Source: Manduca sexta
Taxonomy: Eukaryota; Arthropoda; Insecta; Lepidoptera; Sphingidae
Direction: 5' to 3'
DNA length: 64,000 nt
NCBI RefSeq assembly: GCF_014839805.1
Contig: NC_051138.1
Span: 11,344,983-11,408,982 of the forward strand
This document shows positions 24,401 to 34,149 of the stretch, piece by piece (positions within the stretch are counted from its first letter, which is position 1; each line of letters begins with the position of its first letter). The position numbers and the translations under genes were made by a program. The notes under the pieces were generated by a model. It was given only the letters and a program-made list of their open reading frames with translations, was not told where the DNA came from and did not search any database.

Positions 24401-26559
24401 GTGTACGGATAGAGATGTCGTGGATTAACGCATAGGTTAGTTTTTACTCTGGTAATTAACTCCCATAGGAAGTTATGGATTTTTTTTATCTGATTGTTAA
24501 ATAGATGACGCTAGCATCGTACATGTGATGCTAGGATATACATTGTTTAAGGAAACTTTGCAGCTGGAAAGGCTTTACACACGAGCGAAGCCGCGAGCAA
24601 CACCTAGCTTCGAATACCAACGTAAAATCCATTAGATTGCTGCAATTAATTCAATTTAGCTATTGCATATAAAAAGGTATTGATTCTAGACAATTCAGCT
24701 CGTTACTACGTGCGTTAAATCGCAATACATTGTAAAAATGCACATCAATTGGCTACAATGAATTTACTTAATGTCAATTGATAGGCCACCTCGCGTGAAT
24801 TACGTCTATTTTTAGATTTCTATATACGCGCGTGATTTTATTCGGTTGACATCAATTTAGAAAATGGCAACATTTTTATTTACAAAGATCTTTTGCTACG
24901 TCTCAAACAAAGCGCTGCATTTTTTTACTTATATTAAAAGCAAAAAACAATATAAAATAAATGTTAAAAACGCTATATATTTATTGCTTTAAATGACGAG
25001 ACGAGCTAGCCGTTCGCCTGGTGATAAGCGATACGACCGCCCATAAACAGTAGAAACACTATCCAACACCTTGAATTAAAAAGTATTGTTTGGTATTCCA
25101 CTGCGCTCGCTATCTTGAGACATGAGATGTTTTACTATGTCCAGTGGTTACACTGGCTACATCGTCCTTCAAATCAGAACATAACAGTGATTACACACTA
25201 CTACTGAGCGGCAGGAATAGACATTGAAGTGGTAACTACCCAAGCGGATTCTCACATATGAGACACCCACCACCAGTCATTTTAGTAACATCTGTGCAAA
25301 TTTTTTCCTTTCATTTTTTGTTTGAACTAGGGACTTGTAGAAATTGTGTGCAATAATATAGATAAATGATACTACGATATTTATATTTAAAAAATAATAC
25401 AGTGCAATGAGGCGTTTATTTATGAAATGAGTTTTTATTTCAAGCCCAAGGGAACTTGTTAAACATATTACTCGTTAATTATGTTCCGGTGTACCTTACA
25501 ATTATAAGTTACACCTAAATATAATTAATCTCGTGCAGGTTTTATATTAATATTATTAACTTATGCCATAACAGTACTTTTAGAATAATGACATTAATTA
25601 TATATTATTTTTATTTAACAAAAGTAAAAAGTTAGTCGGGGTAATGCCTGCTTTATATTTTCCTGGGATAAAAGTAGCGTTTAGTACTTAGGATTAATGC
25701 AGCTTCCTATTAAAGAACAAAATATTGAAAATCCGTCTAGTAGTTACCGAGATTAACGCGTTTACATAAAAAACTCTTCAGTTTTACATAAGTTTAGACA
25801 ATATATTAAAATACATAGTATATATGTAATTAAAATCGATGTCTACTATGTACGCGCTAGTCTCAGGCACTACTGGTTCGATTATTGTTGAAATATTTTT
25901 TTTTATTGGATAGCCCATTTATCAGGAATAGCTATAGGTTATATAATATCACGCTATAATCAATAGAGGTGGAGCATCAATGAAAAATGTACAAAAACGG
26001 AGAAAAAATATTCCTTTTTCCAGGTCTGCTTTTGTTCGCGGCTCCGTTCGTGTGATAAAGTTTTTCCTGGATAAAAGACCCAATGTGTATTTTATATTAT
26101 ATAAAGCCTGTATCCTTCCCAGGGTCTCAAACTACCCCCATGCCAAATTCTACCGAAATCCGTTCGGTAGTTTTTGAGTTGATCGCGTACACACTGGTGA
26201 CAGTTTAGGGCATTTTTTATAGATAAGATAGGAATTCTGCTAAGGAATCATTCAATATTTATATACACAAGCTTCTTCGAATCGCGGCTCGTTGGAATGA
26301 GTCAATCGATATACAAAGTTTATTGATGTTTATTGATGCTGAAGGACTCATAGAAATTGTCATCAAAAGTATGTCAAATAGAGTATAATAATCAATGTAA
26401 AATAATATTAGTTCGAACAGGCATGATTGGTTTCCGATTCTTAATCTAAATACACAGCAATAAAGTTCATTTTTATTTTCATCCAATTTTCATTTCAATT
26501 GTTCAAAAAAAAAGAAACTTACCAGCCAGATCAATGGCTTTGTCCAAGTCATTTTCCAT
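12366..26559 (-). CDS. SV2-like major facilitator superfamily transporter, complete ten-exon gene
   Basis: Joining 26559-26523, 23422-23261, 21712-21553, 21078-20957, 20496-20258, 19711-19560, 17943-17817, 16746-16469, 13206-13079 and 12424-12366 gives 1464 nt, 487 residues plus TAA, with GT-AG at every intron and no internal stop. The product is very hydrophobic, consistent with 12 membrane helices. Residues 74-85 (WGYYADTHGRRK) match the MFS loop 2-3 signature. YRPWR at 182-186, HESPKFL near 207 and DLYPTSYRGLG at 419-429 are typical of the SV2/organic-solute branch. The loop at about 304-347 has three N-glycosylation sequons (N324, N333, N342) and two cysteines, as in the large lumenal loop of SV2-type proteins. 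It is probably a plasma-membrane or vesicle carrier of a small organic solute; the substrate cannot be read from sequence. A duplicated-gene cluster is common for this family, but no second copy is visible here. Confidence 0.92.
13079..13206 (-). CDS. Transporter exon 9 (residues 426-468)
   Basis: Acceptor TTTTTCCAG, donor GTGAGT. It encodes RGLGTSLGLMCARITCLTG and the following helix, the usual penultimate part of SV2-like proteins. The preceding intron (3.3 kb) holds an inverted-repeat DNA element and a SINE. Confidence 0.9.
14425..14668 (-). repeat. tRNA-derived SINE family C in intron 8
   Basis: The minus-strand head reads actgtctcggtggcgtggttgta (A box) and the B-box position reads GTGGATTCTAATCCTGG; the body shares the ggcgataggctcgccccctat block with 45556-45805. 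It is in antisense-neutral orientation, the same strand as the host gene. Confidence 0.75.
14812..16150. mobile_element. DNA element with about 270-bp terminal inverted repeats, in intron 8 of the transporter gene
   Basis: The left arm at 14812-15093 and the right arm at 15884-16150 are near-identical inverted copies, both beginning TAGTCCATTGAAA. AAG flanks each end (14809-14811 and 16151-16153), a possible 3-bp target duplication. The 790-bp interior holds a cysteine-rich reading frame. Superfamily is uncertain: a 3-bp duplication plus a Cys-rich finger recalls Academ-type elements, but no helicase or nuclease domain is present, so this is an internally deleted, non-autonomous derivative. 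Confidence 0.8.
15130..15453 (+). pseudogene. C-terminal fragment of a transposon protein with a CXC (tesmin/TSO1-like) cysteine cluster
   Basis: A 107-residue frame lies inside the inverted-repeat element. Nine cysteines fall at residues 21, 23, 27, 31, 33, 40, 44, 47 and 52 with ending CSN, close to the zinc-binding CXC half-domain found in some transposon proteins. An acidic stretch (ENDFDDEPP) and a Pro/Ser-rich tail follow, ending EPQPGPSKRLRTE. A polypyrimidine-poor ATTCCAG/TGCAG at about 15135-15144 could be an acceptor, so this may be the last exon of a larger transposase. Catalytic domains are absent. Confidence 0.6.
16183..16250. repeat. GT-rich microsatellite
   Basis: Runs of GTGT and GTGC tetranucleotides (TG)n-(TGCG)n-(TG)n lie just outside the intron 8 inverted-repeat element and 220 bp from the exon 8 donor. 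Confidence 0.9.
16469..16746 (-). CDS. Transporter exon 8 (residues 334-426)
   Basis: Acceptor ATTTCAG, donor GTAAGT. It encodes the rest of the glycosylated loop (DTCDD, SNNT), helices 8-10 and DLYPTSYR. An internal Met at GMAFS is not a start; upstream in-frame codons belong to the conserved loop. Confidence 0.93.
17817..17943 (-). CDS. Transporter exon 7 (residues 291-333)
   Basis: Acceptor TTTCAG, donor GTAAGT. It contains NNVFFMWFPTMVN, the end of helix 7, and the extracellular loop with Cys318 and the N324 sequon. The third sequon residue pair of N333-D-T is completed by the next exon. Confidence 0.9.
17978..18290 (+). repeat. SINE family C copy in intron 7
   Basis: Head ggcctcggtggcgtcgatta, B-box-like ggtcaattaat region diverged, body with ggcaatcggcttgagctcc, and tail cccctgcctatccttgaaagaggaaaacataatgcta, which is the LINE-shared tail. 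It lies between exons 7 and 6 of the transporter gene. Confidence 0.65.
19149..19262 (+). pseudogene. LINE C-terminal coding tail with (TGA)n end, in intron 6
   Basis: The frame reads HWMRAAYNRSFWKFLGEAHF, QQFTFCG and then TGA TGA TGA TGA. This is the C-terminal end and trinucleotide tail of a common lepidopteran LINE group. It is 5'-truncated to about 100 bp. Confidence 0.6.
19313..19500 (+). repeat. Helitron 5'-end fragment in intron 6
   Basis: It begins a/tctatagagtaaaagttt, then gagtttgtttgtttg and the ggaactactcaagcgatttt block, the usual order at the 5' end of lepidopteran Helitrons. The 3' end is absent. Confidence 0.55.
19560..19711 (-). CDS. Transporter exon 6 (residues 241-291)
   Basis: Acceptor TTTTGTAG, donor GTAAGT. 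It encodes a Lys-rich central loop (AAEKKQIRTH) and the FRPPLVLRT lead into helix 7. Confidence 0.88.
19740..19982 (+). repeat. Repeat family D, near-complete copy in intron 5
   Basis: Blocks run in order: gtgacctgcatctgatgata, aatgtcgactgacgag, ctcctcgacagtcgacacaa, ccggatatacacaggctgat, gtacggtggtcgctattc, ctgccaccagcaa. Other copies are at 8566, 22480 (minus), 29085, 39172 (minus) and 61240. It is non-coding and lies between exons 6 and 5. Confidence 0.75.
20075..20125 (+). repeat. SINE family B 3' tail remnant
   Basis: It reads aggtataggaccatgcccag then cagtgggactgt, the terminal block of family B only. Confidence 0.5.
20258..20496 (-). CDS. Transporter exon 5 (residues 161-240)
   Basis: Acceptor TTTCCAG, donor GTATGG, ending in phase 0. 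It encodes helix 5, the loop with YRPWR, helix 6 and the cytosolic central loop starting HESPKFLANKGR, which is diagnostic of SV2-like and organic-ion carriers. Confidence 0.93.
20957..21078 (-). CDS. Transporter exon 4 (residues 120-160)
   Basis: Acceptor TTTTTCAG, donor GTGAGC. It contains ITYLGECTSSAYRNKY, the helix 4 region of MFS carriers with the conserved Gly-Glu and downstream Arg, leading into helix 5. Confidence 0.9.
21553..21712 (-). CDS. Transporter exon 3 (residues 67-119)
   Basis: Acceptor TGTGCAG, donor GTAAGTC. It encodes the end of helix 2, the MFS signature WGYYADTHGRRK and helices 3 and 4 in part. The Asp-Arg-Arg residues of the signature are intact, arguing for a functional carrier. 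Confidence 0.92.
22480..22700 (-). repeat. Repeat family D copy in intron 2
   Basis: Inverse of the family blocks, including cggttccaacaggccgccat and actgtcgaggggtaatcatc. It is diverged and lies between exons 3 and 2 of the transporter gene. Confidence 0.7.
23261..23422 (-). CDS. Transporter exon 2 (residues 13-66)
   Basis: Acceptor TTTTAG and donor GTAAG, phase 1 at both ends. It encodes helix 1, the extracellular stretch with Cys-Asp (PAASCDL) and the start of helix 2. A tandem duplication lies in the intron just upstream of the acceptor. Confidence 0.9.
23443..23650. repeat. Tandem duplication, period 108 bp
   Basis: ttttgtatgactaaca starts at 23451 and again at 23559; both copies continue through ttttttcagctgt and gtaccttggtttacatcaaa. 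It lies in intron 1, about 20 bp upstream of the exon 2 acceptor in gene orientation. Confidence 0.85.
24365..24607 (+). repeat. Helitron 3'-half fragment in intron 1
   Basis: It contains ggatgaaatttggtgtacgg and ends acgagcgaagccgcgagcaacacCTAG, the Helitron terminus. The 5' half is missing. Confidence 0.6.
24983..25310 (+). repeat. Repeat family A, full-length copy in intron 1
   Basis: It carries all family blocks (gacgagacgagctagccg, ataagcgatacgaccgccca, cattgcg/cactgcgctcgc, gacatgagatgtt, tctcacatatgagacaccca). Confidence 0.75.
25855..26220 (+). repeat. Helitron-like internal fragments in intron 1
   Basis: It includes acgcgctagtctcaggcact, ttggatagcccattta and gagcatcaatgaaaaatg, the internal order typical of lepidopteran Helitrons, followed by a second, diverged block with ccttcccagggtctcaaact. 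No boundaries could be set. Confidence 0.5.
26523..26559 (-). CDS. Transporter exon 1 (start codon, residues 1-12 and a split codon)
   Basis: The sequence reads MENDLDKAIDLA plus the first base of a Gly codon, then a GTAAGT donor. The context GAAAAATGG is a reasonable start. The short acidic N-terminus ending in KAIDLAG is characteristic of insect SV2-like proteins, just before helix 1. Upstream on this strand I see no recognisable promoter. Confidence 0.8.
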
Positions 26560-28380
26560 TTTTCTTATATTATTGGGATTTCAAAGATACGCTGTAAGCG
26601 GAAACGTGATATTTAAATAAAATTAACATATTAGTAACAATTTGAATTTATAATTTTTAAGTAGTTTAATTAGACATATATTAAATATTATAATTATCTT
26701 TATGTATATATATTTAATTGTTTTTTTACAGAATTTAATAGATTTTTTACTTAAGTACTAGTCGGAAATTAAATAATTTTTTTTATTTGGGATTTTTATA
26801 GTTAAACACAAAATGGTTTGGCGAAAACACTGGTGAAATATAATTAGTCATAATAAATAAAACAAGGAAAATATTGAGAGAGACGTACTACACTAGTGTC
26901 CAGAACTTGGTAGTGTCGATCTATTCAGAAGTTTTATCGTATTTCGTCCAATACCTACAATTAATAATTGAATTTCAACTGATTTTATAATAACTATAAC
27001 ATAAACTAGCCTTAAACGTACGTAATTTGTTATGAAAATATATTTGGAAAAAGATTGGATTGATTCTCATCTTTTATTTTATACTACTTTTGAATTCTGG
27101 ATATAAATATATTGTCACAGTCGACATATAGGTATAATATGAATTCCAATATATTGTCGCAGTCGACATATAATATGAATTCCAATATCCAGATGCTATT
27201 TTATATGGGATTCGAACCAAGAAGCTTACAGTTCTAAGCCTTGTAAGTACACACAGACTAAAGGAGGTATACATCATGACTATTGATCCTTGTCTAGTTT
27301 AATTTATTGCAACATTTAAACAATTATTAAATTTAATAAGTACGGAAAATAATGTTTATACGCCATTTTGAACTAATAAACATAAAATACGCATTTAAAA
27401 ATATTATTAATTATTACATACCACTCAGGAAGAATAATTTATTTAAAATATCCCTTTTTATGAAATCGTCGTCACATGTCTTTTTACGAACACAAAATTC
27501 TATCTCAGGCTATTAAACGTGTTTTATTGTAATTATAATTTAAAATCCAATACAAAATGTTGGCACGTCGTCGTCAAATGCTCAAACTAAAATAAATGCT
27601 GTGTGTAATATTGTTTAAGTCGAATAGGGTTGTGCTAAAGCTATTGCAGAATCTTCGGCGTTTTGACCGAAAATGTTACCGAGTTACATATTGTGGTTGG
27701 TTTGGCGGTCGATTATATTTATTATTACTATTTAGACTGCAATGCTGTTTACCAAAATTTTAATCGCTCTTTTTTTTCGCTCTCAATTATTTTTGGAAAT
27801 TTTTCTCGTAAATATTGTTTCCGAAAGTAATTTTTTTTGAATCGAATGCGAAATGTGAAACCAAAAAATTCTAGATAAACGTTATTTGTAATGAAGGTTT
27901 TGTCGCTACTATAATTGTCATTTAAATTTTTATATAAAATATTTTCGCGGTAAGCGAAATCTTCGCTATTGTTAGCTGTCCCATGTCCATATCTAGCAAT
28001 GTATCATTACGAATGGCCTTGAAGACACGCGTTTCTAGTTCAATGTAAGAATTTGTAGTTATGTAGACAAATCATATACCTATCTAAATGATAGAAATAA
28101 AGTTTTGATTCTGCACTGTTATTATTTCTCTTACACTAACATTGTAAGATGAGGTCGAAACATGTGAAGCTTAATCCAGAATGATTACAATATTTTTTTA
28201 GCATTTTTTATCGTCTTCTGTCATGTAAATTATTATTGACTTAGACCAAGTATAGACTAATTTATTTAATAGGCACTATTTTTGCAATATAAATTGCCGC
28301 GAGGTTAATATGCTTAATTACCAATATATTTTGTTAAAGAAAAATCGCAATATTGGCGTTTGACGCCTGTGCTCAATCGT
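26560..28380. other. Region upstream of the transporter gene, unassigned
   Basis: It should contain the transporter promoter and 5' UTR, but no motif is distinctive. A 42-bp period duplication with tcgcagtcgacatata and atatgaattccaat lies at about 27105-27190. Confidence 0.4.
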
Positions 28381-28639
28381 CGGATTTCGCCGTCGCGCCG
28401 TGACGTACTATGACAAATGGCTCAACCACAAGTCACGTTCTGTTCAGTACAAGTGACAATGTGAGTAATCATATCTGTTCAAATGTAAATCTTTCCTCAC
28501 TACTCTATTGTACTTATATTTTCTTATAGTTTTTGTTGTTACCATACTGCCAATTGTGGCCTTTAGTTTACAATTATACTTAAGTAATAGTTCATCTATA
28601 ATAGTCAATATAGTTTTTATCTCTTTTTGACCACGCAAA

Positions 28640-28849
28640 ATGAATTCTTTTCGACCGCGACCAGTCCTGACAGACCCAGAAGATGACATAACTCTGGCTA
28701 TCTGCCTTAAGCAAGAGCTCAAAAAGCTCTTACACTCTACAAGACCGCAGTTTCGTCCTCGTCGCCGAGGACCTCGTCGTGCTCCCCGTCCCTCCGACCC
28801 TTCTGATAGTTCCGGCCCGCGTGCCGACGATGAACTAGGTAGACTGTAG
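28640..28849 (+). other. Unassigned Arg/Pro-rich short reading frame
   Basis: This 69-codon frame starts MNSFRPRPVLTDPEDDIT and has an RPQFRPRRRGPRRAPRPSD stretch. Local GC content is far above its flanks, and the surrounding block (about 28380-29072) ends in an A-rich run. That suggests a retroelement fragment more than a host gene. I do not recognise the protein. Confidence 0.25.
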
Positions 28850-29084
28850 GTCGCTCCACGTACCTCGCGAACACATAATCGCTGATGTCACATCCTCTCC
28901 CAGTGACCGTCCTAAGCCAAGGTGACCCGTAAATGGGTCGCCCTCAACATGGTCACTTAATTTCTAAGGGTTTCGAGTGCCTAAATTATTCACCCGAAAG
29001 TCCGGTGTGTTTGTATAAGCCGGCCCTGCCAGTCTAACAAACGTATAGTCAGATTAAAAAACAAAAAAAAATACCGTATTGGGT

Positions 29085-29327
29085 TTTTATGGTGACCCTA
29101 CTGCATCCGATGGTAAGTGGGGTCCAATAGAATGTCGACTGACGAGTGATTACTCCTCAGCGGTCGACACAATTCTGTCGGCCTATTGGTGCCGGATATA
29201 CACAAGCTAATCCCAGAATGTTTTGACTTTATTAATTATGGACCATTATACTGGGTTTTATCACCTTGTGTACGGTAGTCATTATCAGGGTGGATATAAA
29301 ATATATCCTACCACCAGCAATGCTGTT
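29085..29327 (+). repeat. Repeat family D copy
   Basis: It has the same block order as the copy at 19740: aatgtcgactgacgag, gtcggcctattggtgccgga, ttatcaccttgtgtacggta, cctaccaccagcaa. Confidence 0.72.
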
Positions 29328-29599
29328 ATGGCTTTGACTTTATAACAAAGAAGTGTTCAATTTTTCCATTTTAAATAACGTATGTACATACATCGCAACA
29401 ATGTTCTAATAATAAAATGTAAAGATCTTTAACTATAGAGATCATTACAAAGTAACTAAAGTTAAGATTGTTCACAAGTAAATCTTTATTTGCTATAGAC
29501 TATGAAAATTGTTAAGATACAGTATAAAATAAAGGTCGTAATGTCTGTAACAAAATAAACACATAAAAGCAAATTGAAAAAATAAGTTGAAAATCTAGG

Positions 29600-29760
29600 C
29601 CAGCTAAAAAGTACCCTGAACCAGCGAGAATGCATGAAAAGATTGATGAAGGTGGAGGAAGCGAGAGAAGTATGCCAGAATCGTACAAAGTGGCAATCCA
29701 TAGTCTCTGCCTACCCCTATTGGAAAGAGGCGTGATACTTTGTATGTATGAAAGAAGAAG
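29600..29760 (+). pseudogene. C-terminal end and 3' UTR of a LINE
   Basis: The frame from 29639 reads KRLMKVEEAREVCQNRTKW, QSIVSAYPYWKEA, stop, the C-terminus of a lepidopteran LINE polyprotein. The 3' end tctgcctacccct...gaggcgtgatactttgtatgt and TATG repeat match the 3' tail of SINE family C in this window, suggesting that this LINE group mobilises that SINE. It is 5'-truncated to about 130 bp. Confidence 0.65.
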
Positions 29761-29769
29761 AAAAACAGA

Positions 29770-32700
29770 ATATTATCATACTTTTAACATGCGTGGAAAA
29801 GAGCCAAAAATAAGACACATTTATATTTTTTCTATGCACTACTAACCACTGTTTGCTTTTAATACCGTGGAGAATATTGGTGTGAAAATACATTATTTCT
29901 TTTGTTCCTAAAATAAAATGAAATCTATAAAACCTGCAACCATAAAAAGCTTCATATTATTTTCTTCAGTCTTAGTATAACTTAGTATCGTCTAAACTCC
30001 AAAAATCTTTCACCGAATTTATTAATGACTATTAAAAATTAACTTCGAAAATATTCACCCGATATTCAACACAGCAAATACTTTATAAATTTTAATATTA
30101 ATAGAAACGTTAATTCCGTAGGTGCTGAAGATTTTGAAAGGTCATAAAAGAAACCCCAATTAAGGGCCCTCCGCTAATTAGGACATGATGGTTCAGTAAA
30201 TGTCGAGGTACCCAATAAAACGGGCCCAGGTGTTTTGGCAGCGCCTTTGTCTGTCTGAGGAGATTAGGTTGCTCCGAATGTTTTTAATGTAGGTTCAAGA
30301 GAATTGTCTAATGAAGGTATAATACCTCTGTTTAATCTTCAATGTATTAACAATGAGAGTTAGCGTTGGATAGGTTGGTGTACGCATAAGAGGGACATTT
30401 GGGAGAGTGTTTAAATATAAAAATGTATGTAGCTGTGAAAAAATAAATGAGGTATACATTCTCAAATAGTTATTATAGAGGTATTTTGTACAGGATAAAA
30501 TCACTACACTCAGTTACTTATATGTTGAGGAAAACTCCAACAAAACGAACTTGAGTCTTTGTACACATATCAGTTCCTCGAAGGCATTAATTTTACGCAT
30601 GAAATAACTGCACAACATTCAAGTTCCTTTATTAATGATACCTGTGATATAAAAATAAATTTATACATATATTATTATCTTATGTGTAATTTTACCAAGG
30701 ATTTGTATAAAATACCCATCAAATTACAAATGTTTGTGTAAAATATTGGTAATAATTGTGTTAAAATCTAATAAATGTTCGGTTTTATTTTAATTTCACG
30801 CAAACCTTCAGATGTCAGGAGTCTGCCTCTAGCAATCTTTTTTTCGTAAATTTGCCATTTTTATAAGATTTTTATAAACTCGTTTCGGTTTTAAACAAGA
30901 TTACAAAATTACTACCATAATAAATATATAGCATCATATGATAGATGTTCACTGTTAACAGTAAATTCTAGAAAAATAAGAATTATAAACCTTGTACACA
31001 TTGTTGTTACGTTCTAAAATGTATGGACTGAATGTGTAAAAAAATACAAATTTAAATTATGAATACCTTAGGTACTTATTTATAAACTTTTATATTCGAG
31101 AAACGACTTAAATGTTCTTATCGAAGAACATAGATGTCTCGAGTCAGTGAGAGTGCTTTAAGACGCAGGGTTGTCACCAGGAATTGTTGATTTTGTCAGT
31201 TAAGTTTATTTATTTAGTTTCTTTTTAATAAGCATTGCTGTTGTTAAAGTTGTTTTTGATTTAACGCGAAGCAGCATTTACATTGCCTCAATGTTTTATG
31301 AAATTAAACGTATTCCAACAGCATACATCAAGCTAATACCATTTTTATAGCATCTAATTATGAGGCAATCTTGAATACATCGTTGTTAATATATTTATTC
31401 AGAATAACTTTTAAAATACCTTTAGCTACTTAATAAGTAAAACAGCGAAAAACAATATTAATTAAAATGTAACTGAACTGAGTAATAAGACCATAAATTT
31501 AAGTCGAACTTAATTTCTACAAAAACAGCATAACCCTGAAGAATCTGGGAACATGTCTGATAAGCACGAAGCAAGGAGTTAGGCACGAACCCGCCACCGT
31601 CAACCTCCTTGATGTGAAAACGATGTTCCTGAAACACATTTATTTTATTGCACCATCTTGGAACTCTCAATTTTATAGCTCAATGGCCGTTCATGTTATA
31701 ATTAAACTGGTTTTACGTTCTATGTGAGAATTACTTTGTTAACGTTTGGGAGAGTTTATGATTATTTCACGGTTTTGATGTTTCTTTAGTTTACTAAAGC
31801 TTTATTTAGACGCATCAATGATTACTAGCCGGAATCGTACACAGTTAGTGCTAGCAATATTCGTTTTTTGAATATCAAGTGTCGTATTTGAAATTGTCTC
31901 GCGTTTGCGTTTGTTCAGACGGGGTATTTTTTTTACAAATAATTGCGTACGAATATTGATAGCATTAATTGATCCGTCTATACATATAATGCTTAAAGAT
32001 TATTCATCAAGGTTTAGAATCAAACACTATTGCAATCTTAGTAAATGAAAACATTACAATGTGTCATTACTCTTTAGTATAGTAGGTACTATACCATTTC
32101 ATGATAAAAGAACTATTTAAATACAAACACATTTTAGTCTAATCCACTTAGCTTTAACCTTGCGTCTTAATTTTAGAATGTGTTTAACCTACATAGATAA
32201 TAGTGGCATTGATAGCCTTAGAACATCATTTAGAACATCAATGGTCTTAAACGAAAAAATATTTTACTCATATAGATGGATACCTACCTTTTTCATATGC
32301 GTTTATTCTACTAACTACAATTGACAACACACTTTTTACGTATGTTAGTGAAAAGATTTGGTTTAGTTTTACGATCGATCCACCTGACCCCTGTTGTTAG
32401 CCCATGAAGAGCAAATTGTGTAAGAGAAACACAAAGTGAAACCTGATCTCGGAATTGAAATCAATACCTCTTTCTTCACAGCCCGTATCTCTGCCACTGG
32501 ATTAAGCAGGCAATATAAGAATATGGGTGAGATCAGCTAAAACACCATCACGAGATAAAGCCATTGTTTCAAGATTGAAGGAATTGTAATGACAATTAAT
32601 TCGTCAAACGAATATTATAAATTATCAATGGCACTTCAAGTTGTGTTGTCCGTATTAGCAAATGTTGTCGGACCTACCAGTAGTTTAGAATCGACGAAAT

Positions 32701-33954
32701 TATGCCACGGGATATATAATTAAAGGGTGAAACTGAATCATAATTTAGTCTCATCCTATAATTAAGTCAACTATATCAAACTGTCAATTTTTACTTTCAT
32801 CACAATTAAAGCAATCATCTAAACGTAAATGCACTGAAGCTACAAAATATTTTCTATTCAAGACCTTGAATGCCATTTCATCTGGTCCATTCGTCCATGA
32901 ACCTATTTACCCCAGATTTACAATATTGGTTCGAAACTCTAAACCGCAGATGGCCTTTAAGGCTGGAACAATCGTTAAGATATAGGGATTAATGGTTAGA
33001 AGTTGAAGTTTTCGCGACCCAGTTACTGAACTGTTCTCCAGCTGATTTTAGAAGTCACTAACGCACTTTCTAGAATTCGTTCCATTGAACTAGCAGGAAA
33101 CTAATTTATGTCTAACTTCGGATGCGCTCGCCGCTCTGCAATTGTTTGATCGCTTTTGTTTGCATTAAAGTTGATGTACGTAGTTTGAGGGTTATAGGGG
33201 AGTTTCATTTATTATTAGAATTTTAATATACCAGAATAACTATATTTTTAATTACCGACTCTTTTTCGTTTAAACTCTATTGCCATGCGGGAAGATAGTT
33301 TTCAACAGAATCTGGTTGTGCTCTTTTTAAAACTAATAATTAATCTTATTACAGAAATTACAACACTGACGCATTTATAATTTGATTTGGAACAAATTAT
33401 TGACTGACTTATTTTTCTGTTGCCAGGGAGGGAGAGATAATGTATTAAGACTAAAATTTGCAATAACTAGATTCGAGCGATTTTAATTTTGCAGTAGTAC
33501 GTAAGCTAGTAAAATGGGACCTGCTTTTAGACTGGTAAATGACTATGTATTATTTAAGCAATTATCAAACTCAGTTATTGTTCAATTGAACAAAGTTGAA
33601 CCTAAATGTAATTACACATATCGTTTTGAATAATATACGACAAAGGAAAATAGGTCGCACATGCTATATTCCATTTATTATCTTTGCCTTCAAATTACAT
33701 TCAGATCTACACGTCATGATGTCTACAAGTATCTTTGTCTGTCTTGACTTATGTCTTACACAATTGTGTGCTGTCACTTTCAGCTGTCATTGAAAGGGTT
33801 ATGTTTGTTCAACACAAGTAAATGATTATAATAGTCTGACATAAATTTCAGATTTACCCATCTGAACTTGATCGTTTGACAGCGGCTTAAAAGTAATCGA
33901 GAAGTACTATCCTACGTATAATTCAAGAAATACTTCACTAGTAGGTGCTATGAC
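29770..33954. other. Long unassigned AT-rich stretch
   Basis: No gene or clear mobile element recognised over 4.2 kb. A compositionally distinct island at about 30150-30290 (gggccctccgctaattagga) might be conserved non-coding DNA. A minus-strand frame at 31458-31670 is discussed under findings. Confidence 0.35.
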
Positions 33955-34128
33955 ATCGACCCTGAAGGAGGTGGAGGCCAAAAGGGCCTCCTTACGGCGA
34001 GCCGCCGTGGAGGAGTGGCGTCTCAGGCTGGAGGCCCCGTCAGCGGGGCTTCGGGCCGTTACGGCAGTGCGTCCTGTCTTTGCACAGTGGCTAGACCACT
34101 GTAATGGTAGTATGTCTGATATATAATA
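33952..34128 (+). pseudogene. R1-like LINE fragment, reverse-transcriptase C-terminal region
   Basis: The frame reads MTSTLKEVEAKRASLRRAAV, EEWRLRLEAPSAGLRAVTAV, RPVFAQWLDHCNGSM, stop. It resembles the region downstream of the polymerase in R1-clade LINEs. It is GC-rich unlike its flanks and truncated at both ends. The closing RPVFAQWLD segment aligns with RPIFVKWLD at 63890. Confidence 0.6.
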
Positions 34129-34149
34129 AAAAGGTTATCTTCAATTACA

